From: Eledone cirrhosa
Lineage: Eukaryota > Mollusca > Cephalopoda > Octopoda > Eledonidae
Direction: 5' to 3'
DNA length: 64,000 bases
NCBI GenBank assembly: GCA_964016885.1
Contig: OZ024748.1
Span: forward strand, 26,233,515 to 26,297,514
Position 1 is the first letter of the stretch, and the number at the start of each line of letters is the position of its first letter. The notes under the pieces were generated by a model, which made no database searches, was not told the DNA's origin, and saw only the letters and a list, made by a program, of their open reading frames with translations. Below are positions 20,621 through 38,600 of the stretch, in pieces. A program made the position numbers and the translations under genes.

Positions 20621-23600
20621 AGAAGATGACAACATCCGCGTATGGACCAACCACAGAAGGGATACATAAGGTAACGTCAAATATATTTTATCAACTTTCA
20701 TCAAAAAAAAATATTGAAATCACAACACCATCACAAAAGCCTGCTATTACATTAACATTCGAAAAGAAAAAAAAAGGTGGGGAAAAAGAAGACAAAACAC
20801 AAACACTGACGACAGGGGAACCAATCATAACATCACCAATGGTTAAACGAACAACAATTCTATTTAAGACCACAGCTTTCATGACAACTAGTGAAAGACC
20901 TACCATAACCGCTATAGCTAAAACACCTACCACAAAAACTGCTACTAGAGAAAAAACAAATACCACAACAACTACAGGTACAACACCTACCATGATAGTT
21001 ACAGGTACAACACGTACCACAACAGTTACAAGTACAACACCTACCACAACAGTTACAGGTAAAAAACCTACCACAACAGTTACAGGTACAACATCTACCA
21101 CGACAACTACAGGTTTAACACCTACCATGACAACTATAGGTACAACACCTACCACAAAAACTACTGGTACAACACCTACCATGACAGCTACAGGTACAAT
21201 ACCTACCATAACAACTACAGGTAGAACACCTATCATAACAACTACTGGTAAAACACCTACCATAACAACTACAGGTACAACACCTACCACAACAACAACA
21301 GATACAACATCTACCACGACAACTACAGGTACAACACCTACCACAACAACTACAGGTACAACACCTACCACAACAGGTACAACACCTAACATGACAGTTA
21401 CAGGTACAACACCTACCATCACAACTACAGGTGCAACACCTACCATAACAGCTACAGGTACAATGGCTACCACAATATTTACAGTTACAACAGCTACCGC
21501 AACAACTACAGGTACGACACCTACCATAAATACTACAGGTACAACACCTACCACGACAACTACAGGTACACCAGCTACCACAACAGTTACAGGTACAACA
21601 CCTACCACAACAACAGGTACAACACCTACCACAACAACAACAGGTACACCACCTGCAACAACAACAACAGGTACAACACCTAACACAACAACTACAGGCA
21701 CAACACCTACAGGCACAACAACTACAGGCACAACACCTACCACAATAACTACAGGTACAACACCTACCATAACAACTACAGGTACAACACCTACCACAAC
21801 AACTACAGGTACAACACCTACCATAAAAACTACAGGTACAACACCTACCATAACAACTACAGGTACAACACCTACGACAACAACTACAGGTACAACATCT
21901 ACCAAAACAACAAGTACAACACCTATCACGAAAACTACAGGTACAACACCTACCACAACAACTACAGGTACAACACCTAACATGACAGTTACAGGTACAA
22001 CATCTACCAACACAACTACAGGTACAACACCTACCACAACAACTAGAGGTGCAACACCTACCATGACAGCTACAGGTACAACGGCTACCATAAAATCTAC
22101 AGGTACACCACCTACCACAACAGTTACAGGTACAACACCTACCACAACAACAACAACAGGTACAACACCTACCACAACCACTACAGGTACAACACCTACC
22201 ACAAAAACTACAGGTACAACACCTAACATGACAGTTACAGGTACAACACCTATCGCAACAGTTACAGGTAAAACACCAACCACAAAAACTACAAGTAAAA
22301 CAGGTACCATAACAACTACAGGTACAACACCTACCACAAAAGCTACAGGTACAACACACACCATAAAACCTACAGGTACAACACATACCATAAAACCTAC
22401 AGGTACAACACATACCATAACAACTACAAGTACAACACCTACCATAACAATTACAGGTACAACACCTACCACAACAACTACAGGTATAACACCTACCAAA
22501 ACAAGTACAGTTACAACACCTAGCACAAAAACTACAGGTACAACACCTACCACAACAGTTACAGGTACAACTACCATGACAACTACAGGTGCAACACCTA
22601 CCACAATAGTTACAGATAAAAGACCAACCACAACAAAAAGTACAACACCTACCACAAGTACAGGTACAACACCTACCACAACAGATACAGGTACCACACC
22701 TGCAGTTACAACATCTACAACAACAGCTACAGGTACAACACCTACCATGCCAACAACAGGTACAGCACCTACCACAACAACTACAGGTACAGCACCTACA
22801 ACAACAACTACAAGTAAAGCACCTATCATAACAACTACAGGTACAACACCTACTTTGAAAGTTACTACACCAACCATGAAAACTACAGGTACAACACCTA
22901 CCATGACAGTTACTGGTACAACACCTACCACAACAACTGCAGGTACAACAACTACCAAAACAACACCTACAGGTACAGCAACTACTATGATTGTTACAGG
23001 TACAGCACCTACCATGACAATTACAGGTGCAACACCTACCACAATCGTTACAGGTGCAACACCTACCATGACAACTACAGGTACAACACCTACCACAACA
23101 AGTACAGTTACAACATCTACCACAACAAGTCCAACACCTATCACAACAACTACAGATACAAAACCAACAACAACAAGTACAACACCTACTACAACAACTA
23201 CAGGTACAACACCTACCACAACAACAAGTAAAACACCTACCACAACTACAGGTACAACCGCTACAAAAACGCCTACCATGTCAACTACAGGTAGAGCACC
23301 TATCATAACAACTACAGGTACAACACCTACAACAACAACTACAGGTACAACACCTACCATAACAACTACAGGTACAACACCTACCATAACAACTACAGGT
23401 ACAACACCTACCATAACAACTACAGGTACAACACCTACCACAACAACTACAAGTACAACATCTACCACAACAGTTACAGGTACACCACCTATTACGACAA
23501 CTACAGGTACAAGACCTACCGTAACAACTACAGGTACAACACGTACCACAACAACAGGTACAAAACGTACCACAACAACAAGTACAACACCTACCACAAC

Positions 23601-26600
23601 AACAACAACAGGTACAACACCTGCCACTCCAACTACAGTTACGACACCTACCATAACTACAAAACCTACCACAACAAATACAACACCTAACACAACAGTT
23701 ACAGGTACAAAACCTACCACAACAACTACAATTACAACACCTACCACAACAACTACAGGTAGACCACCTACCAGAACAACTACAGGTACAACACCTACCA
23801 CAACAGCTACAGGTCCAACACCTACCATGAGAGCTACAGGTACAACGGCTACCACAACCACTACAGGTACAACACCTACCACAACAGTTATAGATACAAT
23901 ACCTACCACAACAACTACCAAAACTACAGTTACAACACCTACCATGACAGTTACAGGTACAACACCTTCCATGACAGTTACAGGTACAACACCTACCACA
24001 ACAACAACAGATACAACATCTACCACGACAACTACAGGTACAACACCTACCACAACAACTACAGGTACAACACCTACCACAACTACAGGTACAACACCTA
24101 ACATGACAGTTACAGGTACAACACCTACCATCACAACTACAGGTGCAACACCTACCATGACAGCTACAGGTACAACGGCTACCACAATATTTACAGTTAC
24201 AACAGCTACCGCAACAACTACAGGTACGACACCTACCATAAATACTACAGGTACAACACCTACCACGACAACTACAGGTACACCAGCTACCACAACAGTT
24301 ACAGGTACAACACCTACCAGAACAACAGGTACAACACCTACCACAACAACAACAGGTACAACACCTGCAACAACAACAACAGGTACAACACCTGCAACAA
24401 CAACAACAGGTACAACACCTACCATAACAACTACAGGTACAACACCTATCACGACAACTACAGGTACAACACCTACCACAACAACTACAAGTACAACACC
24501 TAACACAACAACAGGTACAACACCAACAACAAAAACTACAAGTAAAACACGTACAATAACTACAGGTACAACGCCTACAACAAAAACTACAGGTACAACA
24601 CCTACAGGAACAACACCTACCACAACAACTACCATAACAACTACAAGTAAAACACCTACCACAACAACTACAACACCTACCAAAACAACTACAGTTACAC
24701 CAGCTACAGGTACAACACCTACCACAACAACTACAGGCACAACACCTACCACAACAACTACAGGCACAACACCTACCACAATAACTACAGGTACAACACC
24801 TACCATAACAACTACAGGTACAACACCTATCACAACAACTACAGGTACAACACCTACCACAACAACTACAGGTACAACACCTACCATAAAAACTACAGGT
24901 ACAACACCTACCATAACAACTACAGGTACAACACCTACGACAACAACTACAGGTACAACACCTACGACAACAACTACAGGTACATCTACCACAACTACAG
25001 GTACAACATCTACCAAATCAACAAGTACAACACCTATCACGACAACTACAGGTACAACACCTACCACAACAACTACAGGTACAACACCTAACATGACAGT
25101 TACAGGTACAACATCTACCAACACAACTACAGGTACAACAACTACCACAACAACTAGAGGTGCAACACCTACCATGACAGCTACAGGTACAACAGCTACC
25201 ATAAAATCTACAGGTATAACACCTACCACGACAACTACAGGTACACCACCTACCACAACAGTTACAGGTACAACACCTACCACAACAACAACAGGTACAA
25301 CACCTGCAACAACAACAACAGGTACAACACCTGCAACAACAACAACAGGTACAACACCTACCACAACAACTACAGTTACAACACCTACCACAACAACTAC
25401 AGTTACAACACCTACCACAACAACTACAGGTAGACCACCTACCACAACAACTACAGGTACAACACCTACCACAACAGCTAGAGGTCCAACACCTACCATG
25501 AGAGCTACAGGTACAACGGCTACCACAACCACTACAGGTACAACACCTACCACAACAGTTACAGGTACAACACCTACCACAACAACAGGTACAACACCTA
25601 CCACGACAACAACAGGTAGAGCACCTATCACAACAACTACAGGTACAACACCTACCACAACAGTTATAGGTACAATACCTACCACAACAACTACCACATC
25701 TACAGTTACAACACCTACCATGACAGTTACAGGTACAAAACCAACCACGAAAACTACAGGTACAACTCCTATCATGACAGTTACAGGTACAACACCTACC
25801 ACAAGAACTACAGGTACAACACCTACCATAACAGCTACAGGTACAAAACCTACCACAACAACAACAGGGACAACACGTAACAAAACTACAGGTACAACTA
25901 CCATGACAGTTACAGGTACAACGGCTACCACAATATTTACAGTTACAACACCCACCGCAACAACTACAGTTACAACACCTGCCATAACAACTACAAGTAC
26001 AACACCTAGCACAACAACTACAGGTACAACACCTACCACAAAAGTTACAGGTACAACACCTAGCACAACAACAGGTACAACACGTAACACAACAACAGGT
26101 ACAACACTTACCATAACAACTACAGGTACAAAACCTATCACAACTACAGGTACAACATCTACCACTACCACTACAGGTACAACACCTACCACAACAACTA
26201 CAGGTTCAACACCTACCATGAGAGTTACAACATCTACCACAACTACAGGTACAACACCTACCACAACAACAACAGGTACAACACCTACCATGAAAACTAC
26301 AGGTGCAACACCTACCACAATAGTTACAGAGACAACACCTACCATGACAACTACAGGTACAACACCTACCATAACAACTACATGTACAACACCTACCATA
26401 ACAGCTACAGATACAACACATACCACAACAAAAAGTACACCTACCACGACAAGTACAACGCATAGTACCACAACTACAGGTACAACACCTAACACAACTA
26501 CAGGCACAACACTTACCACAACTACAGGTACAACACCTACCACGATCACTACAGATAAAACACCTACCATAACTACAGGTACAGCACCTACCATAACAGT

Positions 26601-29600
26601 TACAGGGACAACACCAAACACAACAACAACAGGTACAACACCTACCATAACAACTACAGATACACCTACAAGAAAAACTACAGCTACAACACCAACCATG
26701 AGAACTACAGATACAACACCTACCACAGCAACTACAGGTACAACACCTACCATGGCAACTACAGGTGCAACAACTACCACAACAGTTACAGGTACAACAC
26801 CTACCACAAAAACTACACGTACAACACCTACCAGGACAACTACAGGTACAACACATACCATAACAATTACAGGTACAACACCTACCACAACAATAGGTAC
26901 AACACCTGACACAACAACTACAGTTATAACACCTACCATAACAACTACTGGTACAACACCTTCCATAACAACTACACGTACAACACCTACCACAACAAGT
27001 ACAACACCTACCACAACTACAGGTACAACACCTACCACAACAACTACAGTTACAACACCTACCACAACAGTTACAGGTACAACACCTGCCACAACAATAA
27101 CAGGTACAACACCTACCACAACAACAGCTACAACACCTACCGTAACAACTGAAGGTACAACACCTACCACAAAAACTACAGTTACAACATTTACCACAAC
27201 AAGTACAACACCTACCACAACAGTCACAGGTATAACACCTTCCATATCACCTACAGTTACAACACCTACCACAACAACAGGTACAACACCTACCATAATA
27301 TCTACAGGTACAACATCTACCATTACAGCTACAGGTACAACACCTAGCACAACAACTACAGGTACAACACCAACCACGAGAACTACAGGATCAACACCTA
27401 CCATGACAACTACAGGTACAACACCTACCATAACAGCTACAGGTACAATAACTACCAGAACAACAGCAGATACAACACCTACCATAACAACTACAGGTAC
27501 AACACCTAGCACAACAACTACAGGCACAACACCTACCATGACAGTTACAGGTACAACACCAGCCATGAGAACTACAGGTACAAAACCTACCATGACAACT
27601 ACAGGTAAAACACCTACCATAACAGCTACAGTTACAACTACTAGGACAGTTACAGGTAGAACACCTAGAACAACAACTACAGGTATAACACCTACCACAA
27701 AAGTTACAGGTACAACACCTACCACAAAAACTACAGGTACAACACCTACAAACACAACTACAGGTGCAACACCTACCACAACAGTTACAGGTACAACACC
27801 TATCTCAACACTTGCAGTTACAACATCTACACCAACTACAGGTACAGCACCTACCACAACAACACGTACAACACCTACCACGAAAACTACAGGTACAACA
27901 CATACCACAACTACAGGTACAACACCTACCATAACAACTACAGGTGCAACACCTACCACAACAACAGGTACAACACCTGCCACAACAACTACAGTTATAA
28001 CAGCTACCAAAACAACTACAGGTACAATACCTACCATAACAACTACAGCTACAACACCTACCACGACAACTACAGTTACAACAACTACCACAACAGTTAC
28101 AGGTACAAAACCGACAGTTACAACAGCTACCACAACAAGAACAGGTACAACACCAACCACAACAAGTACAACACCTACCACAACAACTAGAGGTACAACA
28201 CCTCCCATAACAGCTACAGGTACAACACCTACCAGAACAGTTATAAAACCTACCACATCACTTACAGGTACAACACCTACCATATCACCTACAGTTACAA
28301 CACCTACCACAATAACAGGTACAACACCTAGCACAACTACAGGTACAACGCCAACCAAAATAACTACAGGTACAACACCTACCATGACAACTACAGCTAC
28401 AACACCTACCATAACAGCTACAGGTACAAAACCTACCATGACAGTTACAGGTACAACACCAGCCATGACAACTACAGGTACAACACCTACCATGACGACT
28501 ACAGGTAAAACACCTACCATAACAGCTACAGGTACAATTACTATGACAGTTACAGGTAGAACACCTACAACAACAACTACAGGTACAACTCCTACCATAA
28601 CAACTACAGGTGCAACACCTACCACAACAGTTACAAGTACAACAGCTACCATGACAACTACAGGTGCAACACCTACCACAACAGTTACAGGTACAACACC
28701 TACCACAACACCTGCAGTTAGAACACCTACAGTTACAACACCTACCACAACAACTACAGGTACAACACCTCCCACAACTACAGGTACAACACCTACCACA
28801 AAAACTGGTACAACAGCTGCCACAACAACTACAGTTATAACACCTACCATAACAACTACAGGTACAACACCTACCACGACAACTACAGGTACAACACCTA
28901 CAGTTACAACACCTACCACAACAGTTACAGGTACAAAACCGACAGTTACAACAGCTACCACAACAAGAACAGGTACAATACCAACCACAAGTACAACACC
29001 TACCAAAACAACTACAGGTACAACACGTACCACAACAACTACAGGTACAACACCTACCACGACCATTACAGATACAACACCTACCATAACAACTACAGGT
29101 ACAACACCTACCACAACAACTAGAGGTACAACACCTCCCATAACAGCTACAGGTACAACACCTCCCATAACAGCTACAGGTACAACACCTCACATAACAG
29201 CTACAGGTACAACACCTACCACATCACTTACAGGTACAACACCTACCATATCACCTACAGTTACAACACCTACCACAATAACAGGTACAACACCTAGCAC
29301 AACAACTACAGGTACAACGCCAACCACAAGAACTACAGGTACAACACCTACCATGACAACTACAGCTACAACACCTAGTATAACAGCTACAGGTGCAAAA
29401 CCTACCATGACAGTTACAGGTACAACACCAGCCATGACAACTACAGGTACAACACCTACCATGACGACTATGGGTAAAACACCTACCATAACAGCTACAG
29501 GTACAACACCTAACACAACAACTACAGGTACAACTACTATGACAGTTACAGGTAGAACACCTACAACAACACCTACAGTTACAACACCTACCACAACAAC

Positions 29601-32600
29601 TAGTAGTACAACACCTACCACAAAAACTGGTACAACACCTGCCACAACAACTACAGTTACAACACCTACCATAACAACTACAGGTACAACACCTACCATA
29701 ACAACTACAGGTACAACACCTACCATAACAACTACAGCTACAACACCTACCACGACAACTACAAGTACAACACCTACAGTTACAGGTACAAAACCTACAG
29801 TTACAGGTACAACACCTTCCATATCACCTACAGTTACAACATCTACTACAACAAGAAGAGGTACAACACCTACCATAACATCTACAGGTACAACACCTAC
29901 CACAACTATAAGTACAACACCAACCATGAGAACTACAGGTAAAACACCTACCATAACAGCTACAGTCACAACACCTACCAGAACAACAATAGGTACAACA
30001 CCTGCCATAACAACTACAGCTACAACACCCACATTGACAGTTACAGGTACAAATCCTACCACAACAACTACAGGTACAACACCTACCATAACAACTACAG
30101 GTGCAACACCTTCCAGGACAACTACAAGTGCAACACTTACTACAACAGTTACAGGTACAATACCTATCACAACACTTGCGGTTTCAACACCTAGCACTAC
30201 AATTACAGGCACAGCACCTACCACAACTACACGTACAACACCTACCACGACAACTACAGGTACAACACCTACCATAACAACTACAGCTACAACACCTACC
30301 ACAACAACTACAGGTACAACACCTACAGTTACAACACCTACCACAACAGTTACAGGTACACCGACAGTTACAACACCTACCACAACAAGAACAAGTACAC
30401 CTACCATAACAACTACAGGTACAACACCTACCATAACAGTTACAGGGACAACACCTAACACAACAACTACAGGTACAACACCTATCATAACAACTACAGG
30501 TACAACACCTCCCATAACAGCTACAGGTACAACACCTAGCATGACAACTACAGGTACAACACCTACCAGAACAGTTACAGGTACAACACCTACCATATCA
30601 CTTACAGGTACAACACCTACCACAACAACAGGTACAACACCAACCACGGGAACTACAGGTACAACACCTACCATGATAACTACAGGTACAACACCTACCA
30701 GAACAGCTACAGGTACAACACCTACCAGAATAACAGGTACAACACCTACCATGACAGTTACAGGTACAACACCAGCCATGAGAACTACAGGTACAACACC
30801 TACCATGACAACTACAGGCAAAACACCTACCATAACATTTACAGGTACAACACCTAAAACAACAACTACAGGTACAACTACTATGACAGTTACAGGTAGA
30901 ACACCTACAACAACAACTACAGGTACAACACCTCCCACAACAGTTATAAGTACAATACCTACCATAACAACTACAGGTGCAACACCTACCACAACAGTTA
31001 CAGGTACAACACCTACCACAACACCTGCAGTTAGAACACCTACCACAACAACTACAGGTACAACACCTACCACAACTACAGGTACAACACCTACCATAAC
31101 AACTACAGTTACAACACCTACCACAACACCTGCCACAAAAACTACAGTTATAACACCTACCATAACAACTACAGCTACACCACCTACCACTTCAGCTACA
31201 GGTACAACACCTACCATGACAACTACAGGTAAAACACCTACCATAACAGCTACAGGTACAACACCTAACACAACAACTACAGGTACAACAACTACTAGGA
31301 CAGTTACAGGTAGAACACCTACAACAACAACTACAGGTACAACACCTACCATAACAACTACAGGTGCAACACCTACCACAACAGTTACAAGTACAACACC
31401 TGCAGTTAGAACACCTACCACAACACCTACAGTTACAACACCTACCACAACTACAGGTACAACACCTATCATAACAACTAGAGTTACAACACCTACCATA
31501 ACTACAGTTACAACACTTACCATCACAACTACAGGTGCAACAGCTACAACAACAGTTACAGGTACAACACCTACCACAACAACTACAGGTAGAGCACCTA
31601 CCACAACAACTACACGTACAACACCTACCACGACAACTACAGGTACAACACCAACCACAACTACAGGTACAACACCTACCACAACAGTTATAAGTACAAC
31701 ACCTACCACAACAGTTACAGAAACAACACCTACCACAACATCTGCAGTTAGAACACCTACCACAACACCTACCACAACTACAGGTACAACACCTATCATA
31801 ACAACTAGAGTTACAACACCTACCATAAGAACTACAGTTACAACACCTACCATCACAACTACAGGTGCAACACCTACCACAACAGTTACAGGTACAACAC
31901 CTACCACAACACTTGCAGTTACAACACCTACCACAACTACAGGTACAGCACCTACCACAACAACTACACGTACAACACCTACCGCGACAACTACACGTAC
32001 AACACCTACCACAACTACAGGTAAAACACCTACCATAACTACAGTTACAACACCTACAACAACAAGAACAGGTACAACACCTACCACACCTACCATAAAA
32101 ACTACAGGTACAACACCTACCACGACCACTACAGATACAAAACCTACCACAACAACTACAGGTACAACATCTAACACAACAACTACAGATACAACACCTA
32201 CCACAACAACTACAGATACAACACCTACCATAACAACTACAGGTACAACACCTACCATAACAGCTACAGGTACAACACCTACCAGAACAACAACAGGTAC
32301 AACATCTACCATAACAACTACAGGTACAACACCTAGCACAACAATTACAGGTACAACACCTACAACAACAACTACAGGTATAACACCTACCATAACAACT
32401 ACAGGTGCAACACCTACCACAACAGTTACAAGTACAACACCTACCATAACAACTACAGGTGCAACACCTACCACAGCAGTTACAGGTACAACACCTACCA
32501 CAACACCTGCAGTTAGAACACCTAACACAACAACTACAGGTACAACACCTATCATAACAACTAGAGCTACAACACCTACCATCACAACTACAGGTACAAC

Positions 32601-35600
32601 ACCTACCATAACAACTACAGTTACAACACCTACCACAACCATTACACGTACAACACATACCACGACAACTACAGGTACAACACCTGCCACAACAACTACA
32701 GTTATAACACCTGCCATAACAACTACAGGTACAGCACGTACCATAACAACTACAGCTACAACACCTACCACAACAGTTACAGGTACAACATCGACAGTTA
32801 CAACACCTATCACAACAAGAACAGGTACAACACCTACCACAACAACTACAGGTACAACACCTACCACGACCGCTACAGATACAACACCTACCATAAGAAC
32901 TACGGCTACAACAACTACAGTTACAACACCTGCCATAACAGTTAGAGGGACAACACCTATCATAACTACAGGTACAACACCTCCCATAACAGCTACAGGT
33001 ACAACACCTAGCACGACAACTACAGGTACAACACCTACCAGAACAGTTACAGGTAGAAAACCTACCATATCACATACAGGTACAACACCTACCACAACAG
33101 CTACAACACCTACCACAACAGTTACAGGTACAACATCGACAGTTACAACACCTATCACAACAAGAACAGGTACAACACCTACCACAACAACTACAGGTAC
33201 AACACCTACTACGACCGCTACAGATACAACACCTACCATAAGAACTACGGCTACAACAACTACAGTTACAACACCTGCCATAACAGTTAGAGGGACAACA
33301 CCTATCATAACTACAGGTACAACACCTCCCATAACAGCTACAGGTACAACACCTAGCACGACAACTACAGGTACAACACCTACCAGAACAGTTACAGGTA
33401 GAAAACCTACCATATCACATACAGGTACAACACCTACCACAACAGGTACAACACCTAGCACAACAACTACAGGTACAACACCAACCACAAGAACTACAGG
33501 TACAACACCTACCATGACAACTACAGGTACAACATCTACCATAACAGCTACAGGTACAACACCTAACAGAACAACAACAGATACAACACCTACCATAACA
33601 ACTACAGTTACAACACCTACCACAACAGCAGGTACAACACCTAGTACAACAACTACAGGTACAACACCAGCCATGAGAACCACAGGTACAACACCTACCA
33701 TGACAATTACAGGTAAAACACCTATCATAACAGCTACAGGTACAACACCTAACACAACAACTACTATGACAGTTACAGGTAGAACACCTGCAACAACAAC
33801 TACAGGTACACCTTCCATAACAACTACAGGTGCAACACCTAGCACAACAGTTACAGGTACAACACCTACCACAACACCTGCAGTTAGAACACCTACAGTT
33901 ACAACACCTACCACAACAACTACAGGTACAACACCTCCCACAACTACAGGTACAACAGCTACCACAAAAACTGGTACAACACCTGCCACAACAACTAGAG
34001 TTATAACACCTACCATAACAACTACAGGTACAAAACCTACCATAACAACTACAGCTACAACACCTACCACAACTACAGGTACAACACCTACAGTTACAGG
34101 TACAACACCTTCCATATCACCTACAGTTACAACACCTACTACAACAAGAAGAGGTACAACACCTACCATAACATCTACAGGTACAACACCTACCACAACT
34201 ATAGGTACAACACCAACGATGAGAACTACAGGTAAAACACCTACCATAACAGCTACAGTCACAACACCTCCCAGAACAACAATAGGTACAACACCTACCA
34301 TAACAACTACAGCTACAACACCCACATTGACAGTTACAGGTACAAATCCTACCACAACAACTACAGGTACAACACCTACCATAACAACTACAGGTGCAAC
34401 ACCTACCATGACAACTACAAGTGCAACACCTACCACAACAGTTACAGGTACAACACCTATCACAACACTTGCGGTTTCAACACCTACCACAACAATTACA
34501 GGTACAGCACCTACCACAACTACACGTACAACACCTACCACGAAAACTACAGGTACAACACCTACCACAACTACAGGTACAACACCTACCACAACAACTA
34601 CAGGTACAACGCCTACAGTTACAACACCTACCACAACAGTTACCGGTACAAAACCAGCCATAAGAACTACAGGTACAACACCTACCATGACAACTACAGG
34701 TAAAACACCCACCATAACAGCTACAGATACAACACCTAACACAACAACTACAGGTACAACTACTATGACAGTTACAGGTAGAACACCTGCAACAACAACT
34801 ACAGGTACAACACCTTCCATAACAACTACAGGTGCAACACCTACCACAACAGTTACAAGTACAACACCTACCATGACAACTACAGATGCAACACCTACCA
34901 CAGCAGTTACAGGTACAACACCTACCACAACACCTGCAGTTAGAACACCTAACACAACAACTACAGGTACAACACCTATCATAACAACTAGAGCTACAAC
35001 ACCTACCATCACAACTACAGGTACAACACCTACCATAACAACTACAGTTACAACACCTACCACAACCATTACACGTACAACACATACCACGACAACTACA
35101 GGTACAACACCTGCCACAACAACTACAGTTATAACACCTGCCATAACAACTACAGGTACAGCACGTACCATAACAACTACAGCTACAACACCTACCACAA
35201 CAGTTACAGGTACAACATCGACAGTTACAACACCTATCACAACAAGAACAGGTACAACACCTACCACAACAACTACAGGTACAACACCTACCACGACCGC
35301 TACAGATACAACACCTACCATAAGAACTACGGCTACAACAACTACAGTTACAACACCTGCCATAACAGTTAGAGGGACAACACCTATCATAACTACAGGT
35401 ACAACACCTCCCATAACAGCTACAGGTACAACACCTAGCACGACAACTACAGGTACAACACCTACCAGAACAGTTACAGGTAGAAAACCTACCATATCAC
35501 ATACAGGTACAATACCTACCACAACAGGTACAACACCTAGCACAACAACTACAGGTACAACACCAACCACAAGAACTACAGGTACAACACCTACCATGAC

Positions 35601-38600
35601 AACTACAGGTACAACATCTACCATAACAGCTACAGGTACAACACCTAACAGAACAACAACAGATACAACACCTACCATAACAACTACAGTTACAACACCT
35701 ACCACAACAGCAGGTACAACACCTAGTACAACAACTACAGGTACAACACCAGCCATGAGAACCACAGGTACAACACCTACCATGACAATTACAGGTAAAA
35801 CACCTATCATAACAGCTACAGGTACAACACCTAACACAACAACTACTATGACAGTTACAGGTAGAACACCTGCAACAACAACTACAGGTACACCTTCCAT
35901 AACAACTACAGGTGCAACACCTAGCACAACAGTTACAGGTACAACACCTACCACAACACCTGCAGTTAGAACACCTACAGTTACAACACCTACCACAACA
36001 ACTACAGGTACAACACCTCCCACAACTACAGGTACAACAGCTACCACAAAAACTGGTACAACACCTGCCACAACAACTAGAGTTATAACACCTACCATAA
36101 CAACTACAGGTACAAAACCTACCATAACAACTACAGCTACAACACCTACCACAACTACAGGTACAACACCTACAGTTACAGGTACAACACCTTCCATATC
36201 ACCTACAGTTACAACACCTACTACAACAAGAAGAGGTACAACACCTACCATAACATCTGCAGGTACAACACCTACCACAACTATAGGTACAACACCAACG
36301 ATGAGAACTACAGGTAAAACACCTACCATAACAGCTACAGTCACAACACCTCCCAGAACAACAATAGGTACAACACCTACCATAACAACTACAGCTACAA
36401 CACCCACATTGACAGTTACAGGTACAAATCCTACCACAACAACTACAGGTACAACACCTACCATAACAACTACAGGTGCAACACCTACCATGACAACTAC
36501 AAGTGCAACACCTACCACAACAGTTACAGGTACAACACCTATCACAACACTTGCGGTTTCAACACCTACCACAACAATTACAGGTACAGCACCTACCACA
36601 ACTACACGTACAACACCTACCACGAAAACTACAGGTACAACACCTACCACAACTACAGGTACAACACCTACCACAACAACTACAGGTACAACGCCTACAG
36701 TTACAACACCTACCACAACAGTTACCGGTACAAAACCAGCCATAAGAACTACAGGTACAACACCTACCATGACAACTACAGGTAAAACACCCACCATAAC
36801 AGCTACAGATACAACACCTAACACAACAACTACAGGTACAACTACTATGACAGTTACAGGTAGAACACCTGCAACAACAACTACAGGTACAACACCTTCC
36901 ATAACAACTACAGGTGCAACACCTACCACAACAGTTACAAGTACAACACCTACCATGACAACTACAGATGCAACACCTACCACAACAACTACAGGTAAAA
37001 CACCTACCATAACAACTAGAGTTACAACACCTACCATAAGAACTAGAGTTACAACACCTACCATCACAACTACAGGTGCAACACCTACCACAACACTTGC
37101 AGTTACAACACCTACCAGAACTACAGGTACAGCACCTACCACAACAACTACACGTACAACACCTGCCGCGACAACTACAGGTACAACACCTACCACAACT
37201 ACAGGTACAACACCTGCCACAACAACTACAGTTATAACACCTACCAAGACAACTACAGGTACAACACCTACAGTTACAACACCTACCACAACAGTTACAG
37301 GTACAACACCGACAGTTACAACACCTACCACAACAAGAACAGGGACAACACCTACCACACCTACCATAAAAACTACAGGTACAACACCTACCACAACAAC
37401 TACAGGTACAACACCTACCACGACCACTACAGATACAACACCTACCACAACAACTACAGCTACAACAACTACAGGTACAACATCTAACACAACAACTACA
37501 TATACAACAGCTACCATAACAACTACAGGTACAACACCTACCATAACAACTACAGCTACAACACCTACCACAACTAAAGGTACAACACCTACAGTTACAG
37601 GTACAACACCTTCCATATCACCTACAGTTACAACACCTACTACAACAAGAAGAGGTACAACACCTACCATAACATCTACAGGTACAACACCTACCACAAC
37701 TATAGGTACAACACAAACGATGAGAACAACAGGTAAAACACCTACCATAACAGCTACAGTCACAACACCTCCCAGAACAACAATAGGTACAACACCTACC
37801 ATAACAACTACAGCTACAACACCCACATTGACAGTTACAGCTACAAATCCTACCACAACAACTACAGGTACAACACCTACCATAACAACTACAGGTGCAA
37901 CACCTACCACAACACCTACCATGACAACTACAAGTGCAACACCTACCACAACGGTTACAGGTACAACACCTATCACAACACTTGCGGTTTCAACACCTAC
38001 CACAACAATTACAGGTACAGCACCTACCACAACTACACGTACAACACCTACCACGAAAACTACAGGTACAACACCTACCACAACTACAGGTACAACACCT
38101 ACCATAACAACTACAGCTACAACACCTACCACAACAACTACAGGTACAACACATACAGTTACAACACCTACCACAACAGTTACGGGTACAACACCAGCCA
38201 TGAGAACTACAGGTACAACACCTACCATGACAACTACAGGTAAAACACCTACCATAACAGCTACAGATACAACACCTAACACAACAACTACAGGTACAAC
38301 AACTACTATGACAGTTACAGGTAGAACACCTGCAATAATAACTACAGGTACAACACCTTCCATAACAACTACAGCTGCAACACCTACCACAACAGTTACA
38401 AGTACAACACCTACCATGACAACTACAGATGCAACACCTACCACAACAGTAACAAGTACAACACCTACCACAACACCTGCAGTTAGAACATCTACCACAA
38501 CACCTACAGTTACAACACCTACCACAACTACTACAAGTAAAACACCTATCATAACAACTAGAGTTACAACACCTACCATAAGAACTAGAGTTACAACACC

